From the NCBI GenBank assembly GCA_022766385.1, contig JALEPJ010000015.1, positions 1 through 64,000 of the forward strand: a stretch of DNA of 64,000 bases, read 5' to 3'. Shown one piece after another: positions 46,590 through 54,996 of the stretch (positions are counted from its first letter, which is position 1; each line of letters begins with the position of its first letter). Below the pieces are notes generated by a model. It searched no databases. It worked only from the letters and a program-made list of their open reading frames with translations, and had not been told where the DNA came from. This stretch comes from Rikenellaceae bacterium. GTDB taxonomy: Bacteria > Bacteroidota > Bacteroidia > Bacteroidales > UBA932. The position numbers were made by a program, and so were the translations under genes.

Positions 46590-46617
46590 CAAAGATACCA
46601 ATTAATTGCTAAATTTG
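46590..46617. promoter_or_regulatory. Divergent -7 boxes of sppA and hisS
   Basis: The minus-strand box TATCTTTG (complement of 46590-46597) serves sppA, and the plus-strand box TAAATTTG (46610-46617) serves hisS. Only 12 bases separate them, so polymerases at the two promoters should interfere. Confidence 0.5.
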
Positions 46618-46641
46618 TATGATTATTTCATAGAAGAGACA

Positions 46642-48051
46642 ATGGCACAGAAACCATCAATTCCAAAAGGCACCCGCGACTTCGGCCAACAGGAAATGGC
46701 TGAAAGAAATTATATATTCGACACTATACGCAGTGTATTCAAGACCTATGGCTACGCCCAGATAGACACTCCGTCAATGGAGAACCTCTCCACCCTGCTC
46801 GGAAAATACGGAGAGGAGGGCGATAAACTGCTTTTCAGGGTACTCAACTCGGGTGATGCCTTCTCCGGAATCGACTACGACTCATTCAGGCTTGATGGCA
46901 ACGAGAACAGTTACAACAGCAAGGCCCTCACCCTCAAGCTATGCGAGAAGGGACTCAGATATGACCTGACCGTTCCGTTTGCCCGTTATGTAGTCCAGCA
47001 TCAGAACGAGATTTCATTTCCGTTCAAAAGATACCAGATTCAGCCCGTATGGCGCGCCGACCGTCCACAGAAGGGACGTTATCGCGAATTCTACCAGTGC
47101 GATGTGGACGTCATTGGCAGCAAGTCACAGCTCAACGAGCTTGAACTCGTGCAAATCGTAGACAGGGTCTTCCACCTCCTGGATATCAATGTCCTTATCA
47201 AGATTAATAACCGCAAGCTCCTCACTGGTTTTGCGGAGATTGCCGCTTTCCCGGACAAGGTGGTAGACATCACAGTGGCCATTGACAAGCTTGACAAAAT
47301 CGGTCTCGATGCAGTCAAGGCGGAAATGATGGAGAAAGGTCTTACGGAAGAGGCCGTGGCCGTTCTCGAGCCTATACTCCTGCTCTCTGGAGGAACAGCT
47401 GAGAAGATTGCCACTATGCGCACTCTGATGAATGGAGGCTCGGCTTCAGGCATAGTCTCGGAGGCTGGTCTTAAGGGTTTGGATGAGCTTGAAGAACTCT
47501 TCGGCCTTATTGACGCAGCCGGAATTGCGTCAGCCGTTGAAATTGACCTGTCGCTTGCCCGCGGCCTCAATTATTACACTGGGGCTATCTTCGAAGTCAA
47601 GGCTCTGGACTTCGCTATCGGCAGTATCTGCGGCGGCGGTCGCTATGATAATCTTACCGGCATTTTCGGCCTTCCGGATATGTCAGGAGTCGGTGTAAGC
47701 TTCGGTGCAGACCGCATATATGACGTGCTCAAGGGCTTGGACAAATTCCCTGCAGGTCTTCGCTCCACCACCAAACTGCTTTTGGCGAATATGGGAAGAA
47801 AAGAGCTTGAGTACATCCTCCCTTTGGCACGTTCACTCAGGGAAGCCGGTATTGCTACAGAAATCTATCCTGACCAGACCAAGCTTAAGAAGCAATTCGA
47901 TTATGCTGACAGGAAATGTATTCCTTTTATCTCCATCAACGGCGAAAGCGAGATGGAACAGGGCCTGATGCAGATCAAGAAGCTTTCAAGCGGAGAACAG
48001 AAACAGTTCGCCAAGGATGATCTGGAGGGCATACTTTCATTCCTCGGGTAA
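46642..48051 (+). CDS. hisS: Histidyl-tRNA synthetase
   Basis: This 469-residue class II synthetase charges tRNA-His. It begins [20 protein letters not shown]. Motif 1 covers [12 protein letters not shown], motif 2 is [22 protein letters not shown] (shown here in part: [15 protein letters not shown]), and the HisA signature [15 protein letters not shown] is near 315. GGRYDNLTG is motif 3. The C-terminal anticodon-binding domain covers about 375-469. ATG 46642 is chosen over an upstream in-frame codon because the latter overlaps the -7 box. Confidence 0.96.
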   Translation: MAQKPSIPKGTRDFGQQEMAERNYIFDTIRSVFKTYGYAQIDTPSMENLSTLLGKYGEEGDKLLFRVLNSGDAFSGIDYDSFRLDGNENSYNSKALTLKLCEKGLRYDLTVPFARYVVQHQNEISFPFKRYQIQPVWRADRPQKGRYREFYQCDVDVIGSKSQLNELELVQIVDRVFHLLDINVLIKINNRKLLTGFAEIAAFPDKVVDITVAIDKLDKIGLDAVKAEMMEKGLTEEAVAVLEPILLLSGGTAEKIATMRTLMNGGSASGIVSEAGLKGLDELEELFGLIDAAGIASAVEIDLSLARGLNYYTGAIFEVKALDFAIGSICGGGRYDNLTGIFGLPDMSGVGVSFGADRIYDVLKGLDKFPAGLRSTTKLLLANMGRKELEYILPLARSLREAGIATEIYPDQTKLKKQFDYADRKCIPFISINGESEMEQGLMQIKKLSSGEQKQFAKDDLEGILSFLG

Positions 48052-48078
48052 AGCATTTCAAAAAAGTTTGGCAATTAT

Positions 48079-48109
48079 TTGCAAAATCAAATATATTGCG
48101 TAACTTTGC
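48079..48109 (+). promoter_or_regulatory. Promoter of initiator tRNA
   Basis: TTTG (48079-48082), 19 bases and TAACTTTG (48102-48109) is a near-ideal Bacteroidetes promoter ending 11 bases before the tRNA. Confidence 0.75.
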
Positions 48110-48120
48110 ATTCCAACATC

Positions 48121-48193
48121 GCGGGATAGAGCAGTTGGTAGCTCGTCGGGCTCATAACCCGGAGGCCGGAGGTTCGAGTCCTCCTCCCGCTAC
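48121..48193 (+). tRNA. Initiator tRNA-fMet (CAT)
   Basis: The acceptor stem CGCGGGA/TCCCGCT has the unpaired first position (C1 against T72) that marks initiator tRNA. The anticodon stem has the three G-C pairs GGG/CCC around loop CTCATAA, anticodon CAT. The T arm is GGAGG-TTCGAGT-CCTCC. CCA is not encoded. Confidence 0.96.
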
Positions 48194-48198
48194 TACCA

Positions 48199-48232
48199 AG
48201 GTCGACCGAACAGGGTCGGCCTCTTTTTTTTA
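48199..48232 (+). terminator. Intrinsic terminator after tRNA-fMet
   Basis: AGGTCGACC and GGTCGGCCT form a 9-bp stem with one G-T wobble, followed by a run of about eight T. The next 117 bases, to 48349, hold nothing I recognise. Confidence 0.75.
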
Positions 48233-48349
48233 CAGGCTGGCCAAGAGGTGTCGGAACATCTATCGGCTTTGCGCTGGCACAGGACAGTCTAAGCTATAGT
48301 CAAAGCGCGCAGAGCCTCCGTCTATGAAGTTTCCGAAGCCCTCGCTGAT

Positions 48350-49003
48350 TTACCCCTGATAATCCAAAGCACTGAGGAACAATAATTTGCGTTGGTCTTC
48401 GGTAATAGGTATCGGAATGATGCGGTAATCAAGTGCAAGCTCATCAGAAAGATTGCAGGCATAGAAGGTCGAAACAGCCGAGAGATAAAGCCTGTCATAG
48501 CGCACATCGAGCATCTTCTGAAGGTCGAGAATGTAGCGGACCACAGAATAGGCATTGCCCAAGGAAATGGGTTCGTGAGAGAAGACAAAAAGGCCGAACT
48601 GGTCGAAGTCACCGTAAAAGCCAGAAGAGACCTTGTTCACCTTGCTGGCAATAATGTCCTTCATCGGACGGGCGCAGTTCCAATAATCCAGCTCCAAACC
48701 GCCTATGTAGCCTCCTTTGCGCAGACCATAGCCGTATCCGCTGCTCTGAATCAGGCCAATTTCATCAAGCCTGTCTTCAGAATCGCCAGTGATGCCGGAT
48801 ATATCCTTCAGCATCTGAAGGGCAGCCTTTCTTCCACCTTCCATTGCACGGGTAACCTCTATTCCAAGACTCAAGCCATCAGCGCTCTGGAGATCCGGTC
48901 TGTCCTTATTGACAAGATTATCGAACTTATGTCCCAGAACACTCTGGAGCTGCAGCATTGCATATCGTTCAAAGAAACAAGTATCGTATTTACGGTAAGA
49001 CAT
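48350..49003 (-). CDS. Hypothetical protein, possible PD-(D/E)xK-like fold
   Basis: This 217-residue soluble protein is not one I recognise. Near the N-terminus it has KDRPDLQSADGLSLGIEVTR (about 33-52), a PD...(hydrophobic)-E-V pattern as in the core of some restriction-nuclease-like folds. Here the usual lysine of ExK is replaced by Thr. The middle is rich in Gly/Tyr (GYGYGLRKGGYIGG) and the C-terminal half has alternating strands and helices. It follows a secreted hypothetical gene by 19 bases on the same strand. The nuclease idea is weak without a structure. Confidence 0.7.
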   Translation of the reverse strand: MSYRKYDTCFFERYAMLQLQSVLGHKFDNLVNKDRPDLQSADGLSLGIEVTRAMEGGRKAALQMLKDISGITGDSEDRLDEIGLIQSSGYGYGLRKGGYIGGLELDYWNCARPMKDIIASKVNKVSSGFYGDFDQFGLFVFSHEPISLGNAYSVVRYILDLQKMLDVRYDRLYLSAVSTFYACNLSDELALDYRIIPIPITEDQRKLLFLSALDYQG

Positions 49004-49022
49004 AGGCTTTTCAGTTCAGCGC

Positions 49023-49712
49023 TCATCTATATAAAGGTGCAATGATGAATCCTGTCTCATAACGCCCGCCCTGCAGCTCCTGCTTTCCTGCGTAGGGCTT
49101 GATATTGCCTGCAGGAACAGCTGCAGCTATCTTATAATATCCGTTCTTGAGGGTTACCATACCTTTACAACCGGGATTGATGGTGATTTCCCGTGCGTCA
49201 GTTCCGCTGTACATCACTGTCAGGGGATATCCTGTGTCATTTTCAATAACTATGGTACTGGTAGGGGAATCATCATCCTCGAACACACGGTCCATAATTG
49301 GAAGGGAGCCGTGGCTTGAGTTCATTACATCATTGATTCTCAACTCAATGAGCCTATTATTTGCTTCTGAGACATGGGAACCATAAGGGTACATTGCCAT
49401 ATATCTCTCATAAGCCTGCTTGCTGTCCAAAGCCACAGCCCGTCCCCAGGCAGTTTCCTCACTGCTCCATTCCCTCTCCTTCATCTGCTTTTCGAGATCT
49501 TCAAGTTTTTCATCGGAATAGCGGCCATAAGCTTGAGGAATGGAGTTTACATCAATCTTGGACCCTATCATTTTCGCCCTTTCACTGCTACTGCTGCGGG
49601 TGGAAAAGCTGCCGCTGCCTGCCTTCTCCCTTGGGATGGAGACCTGCGCGCTGAGACCCAAGCAAAGGAAGACGAGGGAGAATACGAGAATGATGTGTTT
49701 ACGGAATGACAT
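49023..49712 (-). CDS. Secreted hypothetical protein
   Basis: This 229-residue protein has a signal peptide (HIILVFSLVFLCLGLSAQ, cut near residue 23). Residues 24-75 are Ser/Lys/Glu-rich. The middle has WGRAVALDSKQAYERYMAMY and PYGSHVSEANNRLIEL, a pattern common in tetratricopeptide-like periplasmic proteins. The C-terminal 80 residues look like a small beta domain (STIVIENDTGYPLTVMYSG). Function unknown. A minus-strand -7 box TAATTTTG lies at 49730-49737. The following gene (48350-49003) is likely cotranscribed. Confidence 0.75.
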   Translation of the reverse strand: MSFRKHIILVFSLVFLCLGLSAQVSIPREKAGSGSFSTRSSSSERAKMIGSKIDVNSIPQAYGRYSDEKLEDLEKQMKEREWSSEETAWGRAVALDSKQAYERYMAMYPYGSHVSEANNRLIELRINDVMNSSHGSLPIMDRVFEDDDSPTSTIVIENDTGYPLTVMYSGTDAREITINPGCKGMVTLKNGYYKIAAAVPAGNIKPYAGKQELQGGRYETGFIIAPLYR

Positions 49713-49729
49713 AACTATCCGACAAGATA

Positions 49730-49768
49730 CAAAATTATTGCCAATATCTGAGGCTAATGATAACTTTG
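49730..49768. promoter_or_regulatory. Divergent promoters of the secreted protein and the 40-codon gene
   Basis: The complement of 49730-49737 is TAATTTTG (minus strand), and TAACTTTG at 49761-49768 faces the other way. For the plus strand, TATTG at 49736-49740 lies 20 bases before the -7 box and could act as the -33 element. Confidence 0.5.
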
Positions 49769-49783
49769 TATCTAAAATTCATT

Positions 49784-49906
49784 ATGGAAAGTCCAAGTAT
49801 TCCCGAGGTCTGCAGCTCCCTTATTGGCATAGAAAAGCTCTCGGCAGAAGATATGAAAACCGTACTTGGCAGCCACATCGATGGCATGCTTCATCTGTCC
49901 GTATAG
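49784..49906 (+). CDS. Small ORF of 40 codons with own promoter and terminator
   Basis: The frame starts ATG at 49784 and ends TAG at 49906. It begins MESPSIPEVCSSLIGIEKLS and continues with AEDMKTVLGSHIDGMLHLSV, with no similarity I recognise. A -7 box (49761-49768) predicts a transcript starting near 49775. A perfect hairpin (49913-49939) just after the stop would end it near 49950. The whole unit is about 170 bases on the opposite strand to its neighbours. It may encode a small protein, or be a small RNA whose open frame is chance. No membrane segment is apparent. Confidence 0.5.
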   Translation: MESPSIPEVCSSLIGIEKLSAEDMKTVLGSHIDGMLHLSV

Positions 49907-49912
49907 AAAATG

Positions 49913-49939
49913 AACCATTGACTTAAGCGGTCAATGGTT
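49913..49939 (+). terminator. Hairpin terminator of the small ORF
   Basis: AACCATTGAC (49913-49922) and GTCAATGGTT (49930-49939) form a perfect 10-bp stem with a 7-base loop, followed by a T-rich tract (TTGTTTTCTCTCTT). Confidence 0.7.
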
Positions 49940-49971
49940 CAGATTGTTTTCTCTCTTGCAAGAAACAAGTA

Positions 49972-51288
49972 TTAGAACATACGGACCATCCAATCCATTG
50001 CGCTGCCAGGAGTGTAATCATCAAGCAGCCTGCACCAAGAGAAGTGTGCCAGCATACCACCGAAACCGTATTCCTTCATCTCAGCATCGCTGTAAACCTT
50101 GATTCTGTCATTCTTTGCGCCCAACCTTTCCCTGACCTCCTTGTAGGCAAGAGAACTGATAAGCTTGCAGGTGCCATCATCCTGAGCGTGAACGAAATAC
50201 ATAGGAAGCTCCACAAAAGCCTTGGTATCAATATCCTGAAGACTCATATCCGAGCCATCCCACTTGAAGACCTTGCCCTGAAATGCAGCTTCAAGATCCT
50301 TCTTCAACTGAACTTCGTCAAGATTCTTCACCTGATGTATAGGTACGATAGGATCCATTGCACAGCAAGGAATTGCAGCCTTGAACCTGTCAGGGAACTG
50401 CATCATGAACCTCATTGTACAACCTCCGCCGCTGGAAGCACCGGCACAGAAGAGCTTGCTTCCATCAACCTTGCCTTCCTCGATCAAAGTGTCGATGAAA
50501 GCCATCTGAAGGGCGTTGTTCCTGTCAATAAGTTTAATCTTCTCCGGATCAAGGGATGCGCTGTATGAGTAGTTGGGATTGGCAATGGCAAAAACCAGAG
50601 TCGCGCATTTCTGACCGTTTTCCGGCAGCGAGGTAAGGCACTTGTTGGCAAGTGCGACAGTCATCAAATCCTTGTCATATTCGCCACCGCCTATCTGCCA
50701 TACAAGCAAAGGCACATTCGGGATGGTATTGCCCTTCTCATCCTTCGGAAGATAAAGCATATACTCTCTGGTGAGGCCAGCATAGGTAAATGAGCCCTTG
50801 ATACAATCATCAATGACAGCGATAGTCTTTTCATCGACATCCCTACCCGAGAAGGACAATGCCGGATTACTGCATAATACCTGCCAGGTCTCCTTCTGCC
50901 ATCTGGCATTTCTCTTGCCCTCCGCGTCAAAAGGTTTCACTTTGATAGTAAGCACTTTGCCCTTCTTCTGGAGGCTGATGCCATCATCCTTGAAATCGCT
51001 TACAGCCTCTCCGGTCTGAGGGTCATACATAGTGTTGTACACGTTATTGATGATATCAAAATCAGCAGCCGTGAGTTTCTTGATAAGCTTTTTACTCTTT
51101 ACTGTAACGTCAATGCTTTCTACGACTGTTCCCCAGTCCCCAACTTTCGTATGGGCTACCACCTTGCTGATGCCAGAGCCCTTCTCTACAACAGGAACCT
51201 CAGCTTGTACAGGCTGCCATGCAAACTGTGCAGCAAGAGACATGGGAAACCATGATAGAATAGATAGAATTAATAACAGTCTTTTCAT
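49972..51288 (-). CDS. Secreted alpha/beta-hydrolase (esterase/peptidase-like)
   Basis: This 438-residue protein has a signal peptide (LLLILSILSWFPMSLAA). Residues about 25-165 are an N-terminal beta domain. The hydrolase domain has the nucleophile elbow CAGASSGGGCTMRFM (about 290), a likely acid Asp in VHAQDDGTCKLISS and the His in LAHFSWCRLLDDY near the C-terminus. It resembles PHB-depolymerase/feruloyl-esterase-like proteins from Bacteroidetes. The substrate is unknown, perhaps plant ester side chains. It stands alone with 106 bases upstream. The downstream gap (49940-49971) holds only T-rich sequence. Confidence 0.85.
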   Translation of the reverse strand: MKRLLLILSILSWFPMSLAAQFAWQPVQAEVPVVEKGSGISKVVAHTKVGDWGTVVESIDVTVKSKKLIKKLTAADFDIINNVYNTMYDPQTGEAVSDFKDDGISLQKKGKVLTIKVKPFDAEGKRNARWQKETWQVLCSNPALSFSGRDVDEKTIAVIDDCIKGSFTYAGLTREYMLYLPKDEKGNTIPNVPLLVWQIGGGEYDKDLMTVALANKCLTSLPENGQKCATLVFAIANPNYSYSASLDPEKIKLIDRNNALQMAFIDTLIEEGKVDGSKLFCAGASSGGGCTMRFMMQFPDRFKAAIPCCAMDPIVPIHQVKNLDEVQLKKDLEAAFQGKVFKWDGSDMSLQDIDTKAFVELPMYFVHAQDDGTCKLISSLAYKEVRERLGAKNDRIKVYSDAEMKEYGFGGMLAHFSWCRLLDDYTPGSAMDWMVRMF

Positions 51289-51394
51289 CTTTGGTCAATT
51301 AATTAAGTGATTATGATTTATTGTAAGCTAAATACTAAATGGAAGTGCAACGACTTCCGGAGTCAAAGTTATATAATTTCCGCGTAAGTAGCAA

Positions 51395-52030
51395 TTAAAA
51401 CAGCAGGCTGTCAAGTCCAAGTTTAGGGACATAATGGACAGCGTCTTTCATGTAATACGCGAGCGATTCGCCATCCGCTGCCGGCACAAGCCTGATTTCT
51501 TCATCCGGCTTTCCCACCGCAAGAACGGCCAGGGGATAATATGGCAAGTCCAAGGCCTTCATAAGCTCTTCGGGATTGAAATTCCGCACTATGAGCCCTC
51601 CCAGGCCCATCTCGACAGCCTTTAGCAGCATAGACTGCAGAGAAATGCCCAGATCGATATCGACAATGGAATTTTCAGGGCAAGTTGAGCAGACTATGAT
51701 AAAGGCCTCAGGCTCGCTCCCCGGGAGAGGGAGATGCAGTTCAGGAAGAGCAGATCCAAGCTTGATAAGGCTGAGTATTCTGGCTGAATCGGCTCCTTTG
51801 GTGATGCAACGGAAGCGGAGGCGCTGGGCATTCATTCCCGAGGCCAGTTTGGTATTGACCGCTACCATTGCCTCAAGCTGTATCCTATGGACTGCATAAT
51901 CCTTCCTGTAGCCCCTGTAACTGCGGTTTTTTGCAAGCAGGACATCCAGGGAAGGACGCTGTTTGACAGCCTTCCTGCCCTGATTGCCGAAAACTTCAGC
52001 ATAGCGTTTCTCAAGATAATTATCTGCCAT
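51395..52030 (-). CDS. Nitroreductase-family protein
   Basis: This 211-residue protein has the FMN-dependent nitroreductase fold. MAVNTKLASGMNAQRLRFRC (residues 55-74 region) resembles the FMN phosphate site (A-S-x-N-x-Q). IVDIDLGISLQSMLLKAVEM and GLGGLIVRNFNPEELMKAL give the usual dimer helix and the GLG turn. LAVLAVGKPDEE is near the end. The enzyme class reduces nitro compounds, quinones or flavins; the substrate is unknown. It starts 8 bases after the REC-PEP-binding gene, closing the gdhA operon. Confidence 0.85.
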   Translation of the reverse strand: MADNYLEKRYAEVFGNQGRKAVKQRPSLDVLLAKNRSYRGYRKDYAVHRIQLEAMVAVNTKLASGMNAQRLRFRCITKGADSARILSLIKLGSALPELHLPLPGSEPEAFIIVCSTCPENSIVDIDLGISLQSMLLKAVEMGLGGLIVRNFNPEELMKALDLPYYPLAVLAVGKPDEEIRLVPAADGESLAYYMKDAVHYVPKLGLDSLLF

Positions 52031-52038
52031 TGCTATTC

Positions 52039-54981
52039 TTATTTGATCATTGCCCTGTCCCCACGTCCATCAATGCAGATTTCCAACTCTCGGTCAAAGT
52101 GCACGAGTCGTATGAATTCTGTTTCGAGCTCTGCCTGCAGTTCATCGAGCTTGCCCAGGTCGAAGAGGTCATTGCGACGCAAATAAGGATTGACATTGAT
52201 ATATCCGACATTGAAACTGGTCATATTCTGGAAGAAGTGCGTGCCTTGGCTCGGGTCAACGCGGAAATTCTCGAGACAGGCTTCGACAAGGACGCGAGCT
52301 TCCGAAATGTCACTCCATCGCACAGGGACACCGAGAGAAGGTATGCTCGAGCCCCAACGGCCATAGCCTATGAGGACATAGTTCCTCCCCTGCTGGCGCA
52401 TACGGGTGTTCAATTCCGTCAACTCCCGAGCCATCTCATTGGTTTTAAGCACATCGAAATGATCCTGACGAAGATAGACTATATCGTGAACACCCTTGAT
52501 CCACCCTGTTCCGAGGGCATTGTCTGCACGTACAATGGAATCACTGTCATCAACGTCCTTCCAATTGACCTCAGCATTGAAACTGTCAAGGGATATAGGT
52601 CTGATCTGCAGGACATTGAATATTGCGGGATGATCCTCGCCAGTATCAAGATTGGCAGCGAACTCGATTTCTACCGGGCATTTCATCTCCTTATGGGCAA
52701 TGGACAGAAGTTCCTTGAGTATTTTCGCAAGAGGGAAGGTATTGTATTTAAGAATATGGGAGAAGGTGATGAACTTCGGGCCCTCAGGCATAGGAGAGTC
52801 AACCATTCTCATATTTGAATAATCCCAGGTGGAGACAACCTTCTTGAAGGATCTGAACTTGCCGCACTCGCTCGTCGGAATTCTGTCCAGATTGACAGAG
52901 TCGTCAATGGATGTCTTGAATTTGTCCGGCTGGAGGTTCAAGGCATACATAATCTGCTGGGTATCGCTCATAGTCAGCTCTGGTGTGGAAGTCTGAAGCA
53001 CGTTCTTAGGATACTCTGGCGAGAATCTCAGGACCTGTTCTCCATCCACCACTGCTTTTCCAAGTCCATAGGCCAATTTCACAACACCTTCCTCCGCCTT
53101 CTCATACCCTATGGGATAGAAGTTTACTGACCTGGCCACTCCGGAAAGAGTCGGGAAGAAATATCCCTTATCCTCGCTTCCGCAAATTTCCTGTATGACT
53201 ATGCCCATCTTTTCCTCTGAAAGAACATTGGCAGTAGCAGCAATGTATCCGCGGGAAGATGCGAAATACACCGAAGCATAGACGCTCTTTATGGCCTTGG
53301 AAAGAAGCCTCAGCTGCTGGTCCAGATTGTCGGTGTGAGGAATCATATAGGTTGAATATACACCTGCAAACGGCTGATAATAAGAGTCTTCCAGCTTAGA
53401 TGAAGAGCGCACGGCCAATGGCGACTTGGTGTGGTGCAGGAATACCCTGAGCGCAAGTACCATATCGGCTGGAAGTCTGGAGGCTACGAACTCGGAGAGT
53501 ATTTCAGAATCCGAAAGGTCTGACTTGATCACATACTGAAGTCCATTTTCCAGTATGAAGCGATCAAAATAGTCGGTAGTAATGACAAAGGTCTTAGGTA
53601 CGAGCACCCTTACATCCTCCCATTTGTCATACAGTTTGTATTTGTCCAGAATATGGTTCAGAAAGGCGAGGCCGCGACCCTTGCCTCCCAAAGAGCCGTC
53701 GCCTAAACGGGAGAACCAGATGGCATCGTTGAAAGAATCCTCGCTATATTTGGCCACGACGCCAAGGGCCTGATTGATGCGGTATTCGTGTATGGTCTTC
53801 AGAGTCAGTTCGCGTATCTCAGGAATATCCTCATCCTTATGGATATGGAGAGGCTTGAGAGTAGCTCCTATCGAGAACAAACCCCTGGCATAGAGCCACT
53901 TGGAAAGATAATTGTTCTCTGAGATATAGCGGTAGCAATTGTTCGGAATGATTCCTATTATCTTCTCGAACTCGTAAAGGTTGGAAGCTCGGGCAATCAC
54001 ATCCTTGGTCTCAGGGTCGGTCACGACAAAGTCTCCGAATCCGAACTCCCTGCCTATATACTCGCTGACCTCGTGAGTGAGGGTCTTGGACTGCTTCATA
54101 ACAAAGCCGGCTCCAAGTTTTTCAGCCACAGAACGCATACTCTCCTGGGATGACTGCATAAGTATAGGCATAGTCGGATCAACGGAGCGCACGAGATTGC
54201 AGAAATCAATGCCTGCATCTATTTTCTCCTTAGTGGATTTCTCGCCTTTATGCAATACAAAGCCTACGTCGGAAATGATGCCGAGCATGCAGTCCTTGTA
54301 TTTGTTGAAAATATCCACCGCTTCGTCGAAACAGGTTGCGAGAAGAATCTTAGGACGCGAGCGCTTTCTGAGGGTCTGCTGGTCCTCATTCAGCGCATCC
54401 TTCAGGGCAATGATATTCTGCTGCAGCACAAGTTTATAGAGCAGCGGCAGATAGGTGGAATAATAGCGTATCGAATCCTCAACCAGCAATATTGCCCTGA
54501 CACCTGCCTCGAGTATGTCGTGATCGGCATTCATCCTATCCTCAATCAGCTTGATTATGGCAATGATAAGGTCATTGCTTGAATGCCAGCAGAATACCTG
54601 ATCGATGCAGGAGGTATCATTCTCATCTATCTGCCTTCTGATTTCCCTTGAATAGGAAATCAGAAGAACGATAGGTGTATCTGGACAGGAGGCCTTCATA
54701 CGCTTGGAGAACTCGAAAACATCCAATTCTCCAACATTGTACATTGTTATGACCAAATCAAAGGAGGCACCGGACCTGATGAGTTCAAGGGCATCCATCG
54801 TTGTTTCCACACGTGAAATGGAAGGCGGGGCGCTAAGGTTCAATTCGGCATATTCGCGAGTGATCTGTTCCTCGATTCTTCCGCTTTCTTCCAGTGAGAA
54901 ACTGTCGAAATTGTTACAAATCAGGAGTATTCTCCTGATTTTATTGCTCATCAGACTGATTTCTTCTGTATTCCTGTCCAT
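52039..54981 (-). CDS. REC-REC-PEP/pyruvate-binding domain protein
   Basis: This 980-residue protein combines signalling and ATP-grasp-type domains. About 18-155 is a degenerate receiver domain, in which FDLVITMYNVGELDVFEF lacks the phospho-acceptor Asp. About 165-330 is a second receiver that keeps VEDS, the Asp of GIISDVGF and the Lys of FVMKQSK. About 430-780 is a PPDK N-terminal (PEP/pyruvate-binding) domain with GSLGGKGRGLAFLNHIL and AVRSSSKLEDSYYQPFAGVY. The C-terminal 200 residues are unassigned. The phosphohistidine and TIM-barrel domains of PEP synthase are absent. ATG 54948 (MSNKIRRILL) is an alternative start. It lies in the gdhA operon. Confidence 0.83.
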   Translation of the reverse strand: MDRNTEEISLMSNKIRRILLICNNFDSFSLEESGRIEEQITREYAELNLSAPPSISRVETTMDALELIRSGASFDLVITMYNVGELDVFEFSKRMKASCPDTPIVLLISYSREIRRQIDENDTSCIDQVFCWHSSNDLIIAIIKLIEDRMNADHDILEAGVRAILLVEDSIRYYSTYLPLLYKLVLQQNIIALKDALNEDQQTLRKRSRPKILLATCFDEAVDIFNKYKDCMLGIISDVGFVLHKGEKSTKEKIDAGIDFCNLVRSVDPTMPILMQSSQESMRSVAEKLGAGFVMKQSKTLTHEVSEYIGREFGFGDFVVTDPETKDVIARASNLYEFEKIIGIIPNNCYRYISENNYLSKWLYARGLFSIGATLKPLHIHKDEDIPEIRELTLKTIHEYRINQALGVVAKYSEDSFNDAIWFSRLGDGSLGGKGRGLAFLNHILDKYKLYDKWEDVRVLVPKTFVITTDYFDRFILENGLQYVIKSDLSDSEILSEFVASRLPADMVLALRVFLHHTKSPLAVRSSSKLEDSYYQPFAGVYSTYMIPHTDNLDQQLRLLSKAIKSVYASVYFASSRGYIAATANVLSEEKMGIVIQEICGSEDKGYFFPTLSGVARSVNFYPIGYEKAEEGVVKLAYGLGKAVVDGEQVLRFSPEYPKNVLQTSTPELTMSDTQQIMYALNLQPDKFKTSIDDSVNLDRIPTSECGKFRSFKKVVSTWDYSNMRMVDSPMPEGPKFITFSHILKYNTFPLAKILKELLSIAHKEMKCPVEIEFAANLDTGEDHPAIFNVLQIRPISLDSFNAEVNWKDVDDSDSIVRADNALGTGWIKGVHDIVYLRQDHFDVLKTNEMARELTELNTRMRQQGRNYVLIGYGRWGSSIPSLGVPVRWSDISEARVLVEACLENFRVDPSQGTHFFQNMTSFNVGYINVNPYLRRNDLFDLGKLDELQAELETEFIRLVHFDRELEICIDGRGDRAMIK

Positions 54982-54996
54982 CTGTTGAAATAAAAA

